Source: Trichoplax sp. H2 | Lineage: Eukaryota > Placozoa > Uniplacotomia > Trichoplacea | Assembly (NCBI GenBank): GCA_003344405.1 | Contig: NOWV01000002.1 | Coordinates: 186,001 to 250,000 of the forward strand | Direction of reading: 5' to 3' | Length of the DNA stretch: 64,000 nt | Part shown: positions 15,706-28,799 of the stretch, piece by piece | Numbering within the stretch: the first letter of the stretch is position 1 | How the letters are laid out: each line of letters begins with the position of its first letter | Notes under the pieces: model-generated | What the model was told of the DNA's origin: nothing | The model's database searches: none | What the model saw: only the letters and a program-made list of their open reading frames with translations | Translations under genes and position numbers: made by a program

Positions 15706-18700
15706 TTAATTATCAAACTTTCTCTCTTTGAAGAAGTCAATATTCAACAAACAACTTGGCAAGTAATCTTGCTGGACAGGTTTATCATAGTCAGGGTTAT
15801 ACTTATAACCTTTGCCGTAACCTAATTTTTGCATTAACGACGTGGGAGCATTACGTAAATGTAATGGTACCGACGGCAGCGGGCCTTTCCATTCGTTAAT
15901 ATTTTTCTTAACTCTATCATATGCCATATAACATTCCACAGATTTAGGTGCACGAGCCAAGTACACAACCGTTTGAGCTAGATTTACCTATCATTACGTT
16001 ATCGTATTCAATCGAGAAAGTGCAATCATTATTTTTGTTTGCATACAAAGATCGACATTGTATATATATATATAAGCATATAGAATACCTCACACTCCGG
16101 CATTCCAATAAATTGACAAGCGTGATAAGCTGCTACAGCAATGAAAAGAGCTTGATTATCAGCTAAACCTGCAAATCAGAGTTAAATGTGAGCATAACCC
16201 TATCTACAGTACTCTAATAATTTGATCAATGTAAAGTTTCTTATGGCAATAGAAAAATCTTCACGTACCAACATCTTCGCTTGCAAAACGTATCAATCTA
16301 CGCGCAATATACGTAGGTTGTTCTCCTCCTTTTAGCATTCTGCACAACCAGTACATGGCAGCATTTTCGTCGCCACCACGCATTGATTTATGCAAAGCAG
16401 ATATAATATTATAATGTTCTTCTCCACTGCGATCGTATTGCAAATGAGATCGTTGTAAGCTTTCTAGTACGTCTTTCTCTGTAACTGCAATTATCGTTGG
16501 TAATCTTTCATCATCAACTACATTTCTGCAGCTATCAGACTTTTCACCATGATCATCAAGAATTTTTCCTTCATCGCCAGTATCAATCCCGCTGTCTTTC
16601 GTTCCTTCATCTGTAACACAAGAATCTGATTTGCTATTCTTTAGAATAAGTTCCAATCCCTCCTGAATACTTGATAGACGAGTGTTTAGTTCTTTTACAA
16701 GTGATGAACTTTTAATTTCTTCTCCATTCGATTGATGGTCGTCTTTTTTAGTTTCATCTACTTTGATCGGCATCACCTCATCCACCTGACTAGGTTGGGT
16801 AATATCTCTATTATTATAAATGATAATCTTCGATCTAATAGCCATTTCTAGACCATTTAAAGCTTTCCTAGCATCACCATCGCAAAAATTTCCCAAAGCT
16901 TTAAGAGCTTGATCATCCGCTTTAATTTTGTACTTATTACTACAGTAAAAAGAATTTTATTTCAAAGGATGATGGTTAGTAAATTGCTACAAATAGGATA
17001 TGTTGTAATTGTACTGTAGAACTATCAATTTCAGTCATTATTACTAATCAATTATACAGTAAAAGCGATATGTAACTCATTATCTACACCCATTGCCACA
17101 GTTGTTCATCAGTTATCTAAGATTGTGCAGTATTACAGCGTAAAATATACACAAAGTTACTAGATTATCTTTTAATAAATCTTAGCACTAATTAATCTTA
17201 TTTAACACAAACCTACCCAGTTGTAAAATCATCTAGGTCTAGATAGTCTTCAATGTTGTTTAAAGCACTTTTAAGTATAGTAACAACATTAGCTGAGCTC
17301 AGTTTTTGTAATGTAATTACATGACATCTGCTTAAGAGAGCATTATTCAAGCTAAATGAAGGATTTTCCGTAGTAGCGCCAATCAATACAATGGTACCAT
17401 TTTCAACATACGGCAGAAAAACGTCCTAACAAGTATACCAATGAACAATCCATTTCATACAGACATATTAATATCAGGCTAGTCGGTAAACAAGCTAACA
17501 TTCGAAGCTTCGACTATCATGCCATCTAACGTTGATAAATTACGCGATAGAAGAACAATTTTTTAACCTGTTGGGCCTTGTTGAATCGATGAATTTCGTC
17601 CATAAATAATATCGTTTGACGATTAAACATTGTTCTATCTTTTTGAGCTATGTCGATCACTTCACGCACTTTCTGTGTCCCACTAGAAGTGGCAGATAGT
17701 TGAATAAATCGCATGTTGGCTTTACTTTTGCCACTTTTAGCAATAATATTCGCTAAGGTTGTCTTTATAGCAGGCAAAGCAAATTAGAAAGATGATTAAG
17801 AAGAAAATGATGAACGTTAGTACGAGTGGAAAAAAATTATCGCGGGAAAATTATTTACCATCCACCTTGTATACTGTCAATATTATGAAGGATTATCGGC
17901 TAAGAAGCATGTATTGACACAATAGATGATATTGCAACATACAGTAGATTAAGATTGCATCCATCTAAATTGAGTTTTTACCTTGCCACATCCCGGAGGA
18001 CCCCAAAATATCATGGAATGGATATCTCCTGATTCGATGAGAGATCGTAGACTAGTTTTACCACCTAGTACGTCATCTTGACCGATGTAATCAGTAAGAA
18101 CGTTTGGCCTGATTTTATCAGCCAGAGGTGTACTGGATTTGGCTTTACTTTTACTTGCATTGGGGGGTGGCTGATTGCGATTATTCAATTTAGAATTGGT
18201 TATAAATACATCATCGGCTAATTCTTGGCTCGATTCCAGTTGCCATTTTTGCATTTCCTTCTTGACATTGTTAGCGGTACTTTGTGAACTACCCGTATAT
18301 GCAAATTCATTTGGATCTTGCTGAAAAAAAGATAATTTAGTTTGCCTGGTAGCGTTGTTGGTCAAAACTTCGTGATGACTATGCTTGGTTTTTTTGACGC
18401 TACTACCTATACTACTCATATTAATATTTCTTTTCTTGATCGTTTTCGATTTCAAAGTACTCTGACTGGATCGAGCACTTTGCGAAGCGGGAAAGGAATC
18501 AGTCAAGCTACTAAAGCTAGTGTTGCTGTTGATGCTATTATTCACATTGTCAGGCGTTGATGGTGGCAGATTGTTGAGTTTTTGCGATTCGAAACACCAA
18601 TTTGCATGTTGGTCAATGGTATCTCGATCGAAATACTTGTCGCAAAAGATACATTTGCAAGGGGATGATTCTCCAGTTTTACTTGATGATTGCATTTTCC

Positions 18701-18737
18701 CAATTAATTGGAGCGATTGAAAGTTAACCTCTAGCAC
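15706..18737 (-). CDS. WRNIP1: WRNIP1 homologue, UBZ-AAA+ ATPase (Mgs1/RarA family)
   Basis: Replication-fork AAA+ ATPase related to bacterial RarA and yeast Mgs1. Exons: 18737-17982, 17762-17568, 17425-17217, 16939-16269, 16168-16089 and 15987-15706, phases consistent, 730 aa (human 665). An N-terminal UBZ4-type ubiquitin-binding zinc finger is visible (CIFC at residues 29-32, H44, C48), then a Ser/Thr-rich linker, then Walker A GPPGCGKT split by intron 1, Walker [18 protein letters not shown] (sensor 1 region) and SRCHVI. The C-terminal part carries [36 protein letters not shown] and FASEDVG, and ends [10 protein letters not shown] then DYLP. A second in-frame ATG at 18695 would remove 14 residues and keep the zinc finger. 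An acidic serine-rich insertion of about 80-100 residues (16490-16809) is larger than in the human protein. Confidence 0.94.
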
Positions 18738-19110
18738 GAGAGGACCAGGTCAAAGTAATTTTTGCATAGTGCTGTAATGTTTAATATGGATAATTATTGA
18801 TTACTTTGTAAACTTCAATCAAAAGCGCCCTGCATTACCGACCAGCTCGCGATCCGACCTCTACGACATGCAGCTATATTGCCAAAGGTGAATCTTATAG
18901 TAAATCCTTTCCTTGAACTACGATATTGGCCGATCTCCGTCTGGACTGTATACTGTACAATTAATCAAAGATGATGTCATACCACAGCTTTAAATCTACG
19001 ATCTGCAAGCTCACTTTCGTACTATATGAGTGCACAAACAGTACTGCACAGCATATCCAATACTAGGGTACTCTACTCTACACAAGGAAGTGACCAGTTA
19101 CAAAATTTGA
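18738..19110 (-). promoter_or_regulatory. WRNIP1 upstream region with TACTGTA motifs
   Basis: The sequence upstream of the WRNIP1 start is less AT-rich than its surroundings. It carries copies of the TACTGTA-type motif (for example ATACTGTACA near 18949 and CAGTACTGCACAG near 19039), like those near the ORC6/DECR1, COX4 and KCC starts. A promoter role is inferred from position only. No TATA box is evident. Confidence 0.35.
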
Positions 19111-19116
19111 GGTAGT

Positions 19117-19731
19117 ATGGAGGAAAAATGGAATGCACTTTCTCTATTCGTCTATATGGTTAAGGTTAAATGAAGGGAGATTACTGCTGAAAAATGTCTT
19201 ATTTCATCCTATCCTAGACATTTTTTCAATGCTGATATACTGTACTTTAGTCCTTGTTGTGTAGGAGGTTATAATTAGGATGGATTCTTTCATAAGTATT
19301 GTAATGTTGACAAGAAGGTATCAAAAATACTTGGTGTTTCTAGCGATCCATTGATTTTTGCGAAATGGAGAGAATCACTAGCTGAGGGGCCTTGATTCAT
19401 AACATAACAGGCCCATCGCATACTAGCATTGGGCGTAAAATATGCACCAGTAGCAGTATCATGGGCTATTATTAATTGTAAAAAGGATTCTGTTTGTTAT
19501 GCTTTACCTTGTGGCCTCGTTCACGTCGATATGAACAAGTTCATTTTGCAGTTTACTGGAGATGAAGGACGATGCATGCTCATATCATTATTTTTATTGT
19601 AGCTAAAATTTTTTCTTTCTTTAACGTGGACTTCAATCGATCTTATTCAGATAGGAGGTAATGCTACATTTTACTGCTGCTTTGGTCAAGTTATTTGAGT
19701 CGTCTATTAAAGACAAGATACTGGCTTGTAG
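19117..19731 (+). CDS. Possible unidentified spliced gene (low confidence)
   Basis: Three pieces join in one frame with reasonable splice sites: 19117-19158 (ATG, MEEKWNALSLFVYM), 19279-19317 (DGFFHKYCNVDKK) and an exon from 19411 (AHRILALGVKYAPVAVSW onwards). The third open stretch runs to 19602 and I could not find its donor. A further exon-like piece, 19655-19731 (EVMLHFTAALVKLF onwards), has a good acceptor (agatag) and a donor (AG|GTGGG). Composition looks more protein-like than the surrounding AT-rich sequence. I do not recognise a family. It could be a decayed gene or a chance frame. Confidence 0.22.
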
Positions 19732-20516
19732 GTGGGATTTATAGGCACTGTCCTTGAATTAATGAGAATGCAGATCTAGTCGACTTTTGTTCAATTCACA
19801 GTTGAAACATGGATCTTATCGAATCATTGGAGTAAATTGAAATTTGGGATTTATTGTCTAATCAGTTTATTAATACGGTAGGAATGCGACATAATCAGAT
19901 TACCCTACCATAACCGTATGCCAGATACAAAATGATATTATTGTATTTTGCAGTGACGATGATATTATCACTGAGCCCTAGTCTAGACAGGGATAAAGGT
20001 GTTTAGGCTATATTAGATTAAGTATTTTTAATACTTTAAGAATTGTCTTCATTGCAGCAGTCTTATTATTTTTTATTCTCGTATTTGGTAAGATATAACA
20101 AAGGACCTAGGCCTACATTTAAGTCAGATCGATAACTTTTATATGGGCAAACGCAGCCAAGAAAGAATGGCAGATTCACGATGGATCCAATACCTTAATC
20201 AACCTTCAATACCTAGTACTGTACTGCTACAGCATTCAGAGATCATATAATATTGCATACCGTGGTTAATTAAATAAGAAAAATATTCACTTTAAATCGT
20301 TTTACATTGATTGATTGATGATGGATAACTATGACTGAATTTATTGAACAACCATTCCGATGCAATTTAGTAGCCCTATAGTCCTACAGTATATTCATCT
20401 TCTCACTTTTATTGTCATATGAAGAATAACGAGCAAGTACAATCAGAAAAGTAAGAAAGACTTTATTTTTCTTACCTCCATAAATCTAACACTAGAAATT
20501 ACGCTGGAGGGCATGA

Positions 20517-20552
20517 AATTTTGTCATTTACAATTCGGTAAATGACAAAATT
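20517..20552. repeat. Perfect 14-bp inverted repeat, 8-base loop
   Basis: AATTTTGTCATTTA (20517-20530) pairs exactly with TAAATGACAAAATT (20539-20552) around the loop CAATTCGG. It lies in non-coding sequence with no adjacent gene. Function unknown. Confidence 0.7.
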
Positions 20553-21779
20553 GACGATGTAAGCGCATAAAATGTCGACTCGTATTGTAGATAGGATTAC
20601 TACTCATACATTTATGTATTCCTAATTTGAAGCAGCAAATTGGGCCTTTAAAGTGATCACGTAGTTAGCATGGATGAAAATTAGGATGCTTTTTTCTGCG
20701 TATCGCACTTTTTTCATTCCAAATTATATTATTCCATGTAGCTATCTCGATCTCAAGAGATGTCTTCAATAGTATTATGATTCATAAAAATATTAACAAT
20801 TATTCTGTAACCATTATAAATTCAATATTGAATCAAACTATTTTTACTTTACCGTAAATGACAAGTTTATTAAAATTAAATTGTGATCGATCTCATCTTA
20901 TCACGTGCAATTAAAGTTAACAAGAGCCGCCTGAGGATTTACCGTCTCTGATGCATGACTTTAGTGCCCCGCTATTTACATTTTACTATTTACAATTAAA
21001 AGCACTGTAAACAATTTAAATCCACCTGCATTGCATTGCAATCTACAAGAACCAAATACAACATGACACACTACTCCACCCGTTACATTATATTCATAAA
21101 TAGACCTCCACTAGCATAACCTTGACATTATCAATAATAAATTATTGGCAGTTGTAGTAATGTTGTATTTATGAACAAATATTCAAACTAGGAAAGTAAA
21201 GTAAGGATTTACGTTGTCGCGATTGTAGACATGAAATGACTATAATATCGTAATACATATATAATTGTAAGTACATAACAGCTTGTATAGCAAATAAATT
21301 TTTAATTGAAAAATTCATTAATTAATTATTCCATTGAAAGAGTATTTTGAGATCAGTTTTAGTTTTATAAATACGCATATAAGAGCACGCTGCAGGTGAG
21401 CCTTAAGTCACGCTGCGTTACGTCTGGCCTTATAAATCATAACATTTAATTAATTATAATTATTATTCAATTGTATTATCAATAATCCATTGATATGCTT
21501 TAGACAGAATGGGATATTTGCAGCTATCTTAGTTAGCTTAAACATGGAGTACTAAATTTTCATAGTGTAAGAATAATAATAGTAATAATAGTTAACTGTA
21601 CAAACTATACATACAAAAAAATTGTAACTCCTCGATGAACGAGCTCTTTTGGACAAGAACTGATATTGAAGAATCATTTAAACTTAGACTGGGCCATCAG
21701 GCTCAATCAGAATTAGCAAGAGTTATGATTTTAATTTATTGTGTCAATATTCGAATGACCAAAACACTAGACATAATTT

Positions 21780-22043
21780 CTACAGTATACAGTATCTAGA
21801 ATGTTGACTTGCAACGCAACCATTAGTATATCGACGCCGTAAAATTAAAAGCATGACTGCAGCTAATTTTAAAATGTCTTCTTTGCCTTGCACAATCCAA
21901 TATAATACCTCTTCAACTATTTTAGTTGCCGTAGTGATATCAAATTTAGAATATCCATGCAGTAAATTAAAAGCATGATTACAACTAATTTTGAAAAGTC
22001 CACTATACCATTCACAGTGGCAACGTAAGGTGTTTGCATGCAA
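21780..22043 (-). pseudogene. Decayed ORF with an internal duplicated segment
   Basis: An 87-codon open frame on the minus strand. Two parts of the DNA resemble each other: around 21838-21880 and around 21958-22000 both read AAATTAAAAGCATGA followed by a similar run. The two copies are in different frames: one gives FKISCNHAFNLL, and the other gives FKISCSHAFNF only in a shifted frame. This suggests a tandem duplication that has since frame-shifted. No family recognised. Confidence 0.25.
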
Positions 22044-25000
22044 TATTCGCTAATCACAGATAATACCATGTACTCTGTCATGATAACATAGATAAGTACC
22101 CCTCAATTCCGATCATAGCGTACATAATATCAAATTTATTTTCAATAGCTCAAATGAGTCGGTAATTATAAATATCGACTAATGTATAGATAGCGTATAC
22201 CGCATTGGACTCTTCCATCGTATCTTATTAAAAGTGATTGATGTATGCTTTTTAGTACTCAACTATAGTACACGGTTCTACATTCATTACTAATTGTTCG
22301 CGATATAGGTAAATTAATACTTACAGAAAACGTAATAGCGATAATTGCAGATCTATTACATACAGTATGTGATATGATAGGTGATCGGACTTATATACGA
22401 AGCCAGTATAATACTACCGCCTGTACTAACAACTTACACAGTCTGAAAATATTTGTACAATGCCTGCATGTACATACGAGTATATTCGTATATATTATAT
22501 CTTACGTGTTAATATGATCCTAAAGCAGGAAATAATTTAGCTTGAATCATACATTGTCCACATCAGCACTAGCATGTATTTTAGGAGGAGTGTTGTAACT
22601 TTGTTCATTATATGTAAATAATAACAACAATATTTAGCATATGTTACGACACTAATGATTACGTCTTACGTAGATATTTACGATCAAAAATAATGAAATG
22701 CTATTGTCATAATTTAGCAAAATACATCACAGTATCATATTGTGCCTAACATTACAATTAGTACGTATGGTATTATATTAAGCTGCGATGTTGGCTGTAA
22801 GTATTTTTTGCAAAGATAATCTTACGCTTAAAAAATTTCATTGCCAATATTCAAAATAGGCAACGTAGATTATCATTATATTATGGATGGTATTAGCAGT
22901 TCGAGATAACTAAAATATCGAGAACATAAGAAAAATTGAACTGTAACTTACAATACTATCCAATCTCTTTGCTTAGTTATCATTAGATTCACATAAATGT
23001 ACTAGTGTACGATTTATTTATCCTACGCTATGTATATAAAACAAGTGTAAATATTGTATTGATCTTATATAGTTCATAGTTATGATTACAAAAGCATTGA
23101 CTTCCACACAAGACATTCAGTAAAACAATGGATCAGGTCTCGTCTGTAGCATCTACGATAAAAAATGGATTCTAGTAGATTCTAATAGATTATCAATCAG
23201 GATGAAAGGTTTCTTCAGATTTTAATTTTTAGTAAACGTGTTCTGTTTGGCAAGCAAGTGCTATTGACGACAACAGTAACGCAATATTATAATGTTATTA
23301 GTTACGTCACATTATTTTTTAGACGCAATCCATATTACTAGAATACATTATAGTAACTATGACATGAAGAAGATGTCATCAATAAACTGTCGACTTGTCG
23401 TAATTTTCGTACCAGATGCTCATATATTATATGTTTAGTACTAAGGAAATTGAAGCATGATAACAGATATGAGTTACAGATATATCTAAATTGTATAAAA
23501 AATCTTGAACAATGTACTAAGTATATTGTAATATCTTTAACGATCTTGATAATAGTTATATAATAGAATTTTCATAATAATTAAAAAGCATCACTCATGG
23601 CGGATATAGAATGCTAGAAAATCAAGCCAACGAAACTATTCATTACTCTTCCGGTCATATCATTCTATCGTAATGGTAAATTTTCGAATGTTATACAAAA
23701 ATTTATCCATTGGATAGATTGAACGTGAGAAGCAGACAACTGTACGGAATGTTTGATTCACAAAAAGCGCATATGATAAAATTGTTGCATTTTCCATTTC
23801 ATTAATCTAATTTCTCAAACTTTTATAACTTTAAAAATTAATTCAATCCAATGAGAGAGTAACTATTGTATACTGTTTCGATTTTCGGAATATAGTACGT
23901 GATTTCAATATTTAAATTCTAATATAATTTCACGATATCTAAATCGAATCGTGGTTGCAAAAATAAAGAACATTCCCGACAGTAATAACCTTAAGAGTCG
24001 GAAATAAAATACGAACACATGTTACACAATTATATTGCCAATTCTGGTATTGATAGAGTAACTTGATAAGATTATTATATCGAAATTGGATCTAAAAATC
24101 ATTAACCATAATATTTTCGCCTCCTACAATGATATGCTTTGATTCAAATTGACAGCATCAACAATTTGTGCACTTTTTTTAGCCATTATTGATGTTATGA
24201 AACAGATAAACAGCCTTTAGTACACGATGTATTTAAACTGATAACATTTAATAAAATGATATTAAATTTGTTGATTTTTGACTACACTAAACAGTCTGGG
24301 TATTTCAAGCCACATAAGGATAATATCAAACAAGGTGACATAACTCCAATCGATAGTTAGCTACTATTGGCTAATGTAATAATAAACTTTTAAACCTTTT
24401 TTTATGTATTTACAAGATACATCATGGATTCTAGACGATATAATAATAATATTTTCATGGCCTACAAGACAATGTCGCTTCAGTGTCTATGTATGATTAT
24501 CATCGTTAGTTTGATAATTGTAGCTAGAAATGTGTGTCAATTTTATACTTAAATAACAATAACATTCCAAATTGAATGATAATAAAGCCAAACAGTCAAA
24601 TTATAAACACTTTCTATAACTTCAAAACTTGTCAACTTGATCATTCAACTTCAACATTGTAACAAAGATCTATTTTAGTGGTCAGTTGATGTTAATTATT
24701 TCAATTTTAAAAGCAATCGTTGTATGTTAACTACCGTCTGTATGTAGTAGACTTTGTAATAAGAAGCATCATCAAAATGTTATTGTGGCCGAATTTGATC
24801 TATTACTAATCGGTCTTCTAAAAATATTTGGAGAAGAGTTTCCTCCCCTTCTCTAGTTTGATTTCTGTTATTATCCATATCCAAGTCGGTTGAAAACATT
24901 GATAGATGCTGTATGAATTATCTTTGATAATGTATTTAGGTATAAAAATGGAGATCTTGATTTTATTACAAAACCATAATTAAAGATAAATCGTTATATT

Positions 25001-26213
25001 ATCATTATCATGGTTACTTATCTTATCTGATAAATCTATAATGACGATGATTACTAGAACTAACTTTTGAATAGGTAAATAACAACACAAGTAGGTAATC
25101 AAAACAATTAAAAAAATGGATAAAAAAATGAATTTGTATTTCCAAGTAATAATGTTTCTTCCGAAGAGAACTAGACCACTTTGCAAGTAGGTGTAATGAA
25201 TATCATCTTTTTTTGTCTTATAATAGGAAGTTGAAAATATCAAAGGTCAAATTTATGGTAGTTTATCGTTCTATAATTAGTAGTAATTGTATTAATATTC
25301 TATAGTTAGGGATGTGAATCAGCATCTGTAATTGGTCTTATTATAATCTGTCTATTCTATAATCTATAATATACTGTAATAATGTTTCTATGACTACTTG
25401 TATTAAATTAAAAGAAGTGATAGGAAAGCCTCTAGCTGATATTTAGGAGTATTAATAAACAATCTTAAAATTGTTTATGCCTACAAATTTTCTTTGGGAC
25501 TAATAATCGATTCCAGATGAATACGATAAATTGAAGCCTAGACAGACATAGACACAAATAAAAATCTCTAGTACAATTATCTTTATTTAATCGTAACTCA
25601 TCCAAATAAAAATAACATGGACTACCTAGTTATAAATTATGTCCGATTATAATTGAACATCATGTAATTGACGGCTCCTGGAGATGTATTAGTTTTGCTA
25701 GCTACCGCATAGAATGAATTTTCGATCGTTACTCTCGTAAGTTCTCACCAGGGGTACCTGAGAGTATAGCTATGCCTAACGGTAAAAGCTATTAGCATCG
25801 GTAAATAATAAATAGCCCCTATAATTACATACCATGAGGGAGGATCTCTATCAACAAAAGAAAAAATAGTTCAATAGACAACTATTGTTACTTGCCAGCT
25901 GCTTTGTATTTCAACATTAATACCACCCTTTTAGTGTCAGTAATGCTATTCCCAAATTTATTGCTTATAACCTGCTCAATTGACCAAAAGAAAAATAACA
26001 GACGTTTAGACATGGTGAGAAAAGTAAAAGCGATGTTTTTAGGGGGAAAAATGACAACTATTGTAATTCCTAGGGTATAACTGTAGCTGAATTGATGTTT
26101 CTTCAATCATTACAACATTTCCAATTTTGGGCGAAAAGCGCTACATGTCTGCTTCCATTACAACATTAAAATCAAATTATTGAAAAACGTAGTTTGATCA
26201 CTATCAACCGACA

Positions 26214-27374
26214 ATGAGTACTCCATTACAAGAAGCCAACTCTACCAATGTAACCAAAATCGATGTACCTCAAGTTGCCGCTTTTGCCTGTATCGGTACT
26301 ATTACTGTTGCAACTAATTTATTCTTATTAATTGTGCTTGTTAGTAAACGGCATTTAAGAACTGCATCTAATACTTTATTGGTTAGTACATTAATTGTTG
26401 GCATCCTTTTTGCCTTGTTATATTTAATACCGCGATGGGCTATCCCTTACACCGGCCAGTTACCCATTTTATGCGCGCTTTTGCCACCAATTGGCCAAGC
26501 ATTCTTTATTAATATTAATCTTCATGTTTGTAGTATTAGCTTAGAACGATATATATGTATCGCTAATCCATTTTTATATGATCGAATTGGCAAAAGGAGA
26601 AATTTTATAATCTTAATAATCTTACTTTGGGTTACTTCAACTATTTCTCAATTTATACCGTTATTCACTTTTAAGCCTATTAAATCAACATGTTACTACT
26701 GGGCCGACGATTTGGTTGCTCAAAGATATTTCCTTATTGCTACATTTGTCATTTTATTCTTCGTACCACTGACAATTATTGTAGTATCGTATTGCCGCAT
26801 TTACGTTATCGTTAACCTTCATGTTGCACAATTCCAACAAATAGTTAAGCAACTAAATAATAATAAAGAGAAATTAACAAAAGATAGGAAAGCAATCAAA
26901 CAAATCGTAGCCATGATTTCTGTATTTATCATCTCATTTCTACCTTTCGTAATTGAATTTTTGATCTGGCAAGATAAAGAATTTGAAGGGTCTGAAGCTG
27001 ACATTATTACTTTACGAGTAACACAATTTTTGGCTTTTAGTTATCCTGCAATTAGTCCCCTTTTATGTTGTTGGTTTAAAGCTAACCTACGTAGAGAAGT
27101 TAAACGGTCGTTACATTTGTGTTGGCAACGGAATGATAGTACTAGTACAACGACTGCTAACATGATTAATTACGAAAGCCGATACAGAACTATTGATTTT
27201 AGTACTCGTCCTTCAATGGCCTTACTTCAAGAAGAAGCTAAAAATGGTAAAAAATCGTTACCAGACTATAGCGAAGCCAATGAAACCCATAGTCCTTCAG
27301 AGAAAAGTGAAGGAAACGATGATAGTTCAAGGAATCAAGATGTCAAAGTCATAAACAATTCCACTATAGTTTAG
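26214..27374 (+). CDS. Rhodopsin-like (class A) GPCR, single exon, divergent motifs
   Basis: A 386-residue intronless seven-transmembrane receptor; the ligand is unknown. Predicted helices lie near residues 22-45, 56-76, 91-116, 130-153, 172-200, 230-252 and 267-290. Class A features present: N35 (1.50), the W of PRWAI in extracellular loop 1, C87 and C160 (3.25-ECL2 disulfide), ERY at 111-113, W139 (4.50) and P244 in TM6. N-glycosylation sequons at N9 and N12 fit an extracellular N-terminus. The C-tail is long and Ser/Thr-rich with LCC after TM7. Oddities: the sodium-site Asp 2.50 is Gly63, CWxP reads SFLP (241-244) and NPxxY reads SPLLC (281-285). Lack of introns contrasts with every other gene here and is common for GPCRs expanded by retroposition or local duplication. 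Confidence 0.88.
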   Translation: MSTPLQEANSTNVTKIDVPQVAAFACIGTITVATNLFLLIVLVSKRHLRTASNTLLVSTLIVGILFALLYLIPRWAIPYTGQLPILCALLPPIGQAFFININLHVCSISLERYICIANPFLYDRIGKRRNFIILIILLWVTSTISQFIPLFTFKPIKSTCYYWADDLVAQRYFLIATFVILFFVPLTIIVVSYCRIYVIVNLHVAQFQQIVKQLNNNKEKLTKDRKAIKQIVAMISVFIISFLPFVIEFLIWQDKEFEGSEADIITLRVTQFLAFSYPAISPLLCCWFKANLRREVKRSLHLCWQRNDSTSTTTANMINYESRYRTIDFSTRPSMALLQEEAKNGKKSLPDYSEANETHSPSEKSEGNDDSSRNQDVKVINNSTIV

Positions 27375-28799
27375 ACAGCATTCCGATATTGTAATACCTT
27401 AGCATTACCCCATGTTGCTTTCGTTAACCTTGGCACCAATGATGGTTATAGATATTGTATCAAAAATTATTCTATTCGCTTTCAGAGAAATTAAAGCTAG
27501 TCAAGATCATATAATTCTTGCTAGATAGAAAGCGCCTTATACGATGTTATCAGTCTGATAGCCTCTGTAAGTTATACTCGTATTATCGTGTTCTTATATG
27601 ATATGGTTGATATAATCTAATTGACTGTAGATGGCTAAATGTTGGAGTTGATAATTTATAATCTATTTAAAATTTTTTGTCCGAGGTTAAATCGTGACAA
27701 CTATTTTATTTTATGCTTATACTTTCCGCCAGTAGAAATTAAAAATTGTGTTATGTTAATAATTTCAACATTACATGATCAGTTTAGGATTTGTCTAATT
27801 TGAGTTTTAACGTTATGTCGAAATTGTAACGTATCAAAATCAAATTAGACTTATTCTATCAATTTCATATTACTGTTGAATATTGACACACTACAGGTCT
27901 TTATTCAAAATATAAGTATTGCTAGGATGCAATTTAATTCTGATTATCTGGCGTCATAATTACATAAAATTGACCCTTCGGTAACTATTGCATCACTCAG
28001 TAGGAGACTTTTAAGAAAATGTAAATAATGAATCGTATGAGCTCCCTATTAAATTAATAAATTTTTAAAGATATTTTTTTACATTAAATTTTCTTAATCA
28101 GACAAACATCAGCTTTATCATTTCTACTTGAAAGTTTTAAAGCGTGTCTTGATTGAAACCTACAATTATCACGATCTTATGCTGTAAAAGTATTGCTATT
28201 GATAATTTTAGTCAAAATGATATTGTAGTCAATCCTGATTATTGTCTTGCTATTTCTTGTATCGTTTAAACGGTATATTGGTCATATAGCTAGCTAAATT
28301 ATTGTATTATAAATGATATATATATGTATACTGTATAATATTAATAATATAATCCTTCAAGACAATGTAACTGTCTACATAAAATGTGAAACATTTCCGT
28401 GAGTCTATAATAAAAAATTTCATATTCATTTCTTTTATACTCGACCATATAATTATCATTAACTGGTTATCTTATAATTTAATGGGGCGCTAAATGGAAA
28501 TTTTTTATCTACAGCAGCTTGAACATGAAACGGTTGTATGCCGTAGTTTTTGCTATTAATCAAATATTCTAGTCTTATCAGACAAAGTATGAGAGTATAA
28601 TAGGGTAGATAGGCAGTTTATCTTTTGGTGTTACTGTTTATATATGTATTGTACGCTGGTAAAGAAGGCTAACAATGTTATAATCGTTATTTCAGTTCTA
28701 CACTATTTCAATGTCGTAAAGTACCTTGATCAATAATTTATTCCTGGGAATATAATACCGGATGCAGCCTTCTATCCCTCGTACTATATTATCTTGACA

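Larger units (their letters stand above)
19732..26213. other. Gene-poor region left of the GPCR
   Basis: Apart from the hairpin at 20517-20552 and the decayed frame at 21780-22043, no exon chain was found on either strand. Open frames at 24980-25243 and 25888-26106 are AT-driven, rich in I/F/Y/K and match no family I know. Distal regulatory DNA or long introns of a flanking gene cannot be excluded. Confidence 0.4.

Noticed and set aside
18342-18720. Plus-strand frames of 66-72 codons
   Set aside because: Antisense to the WRNIP1 first exon.
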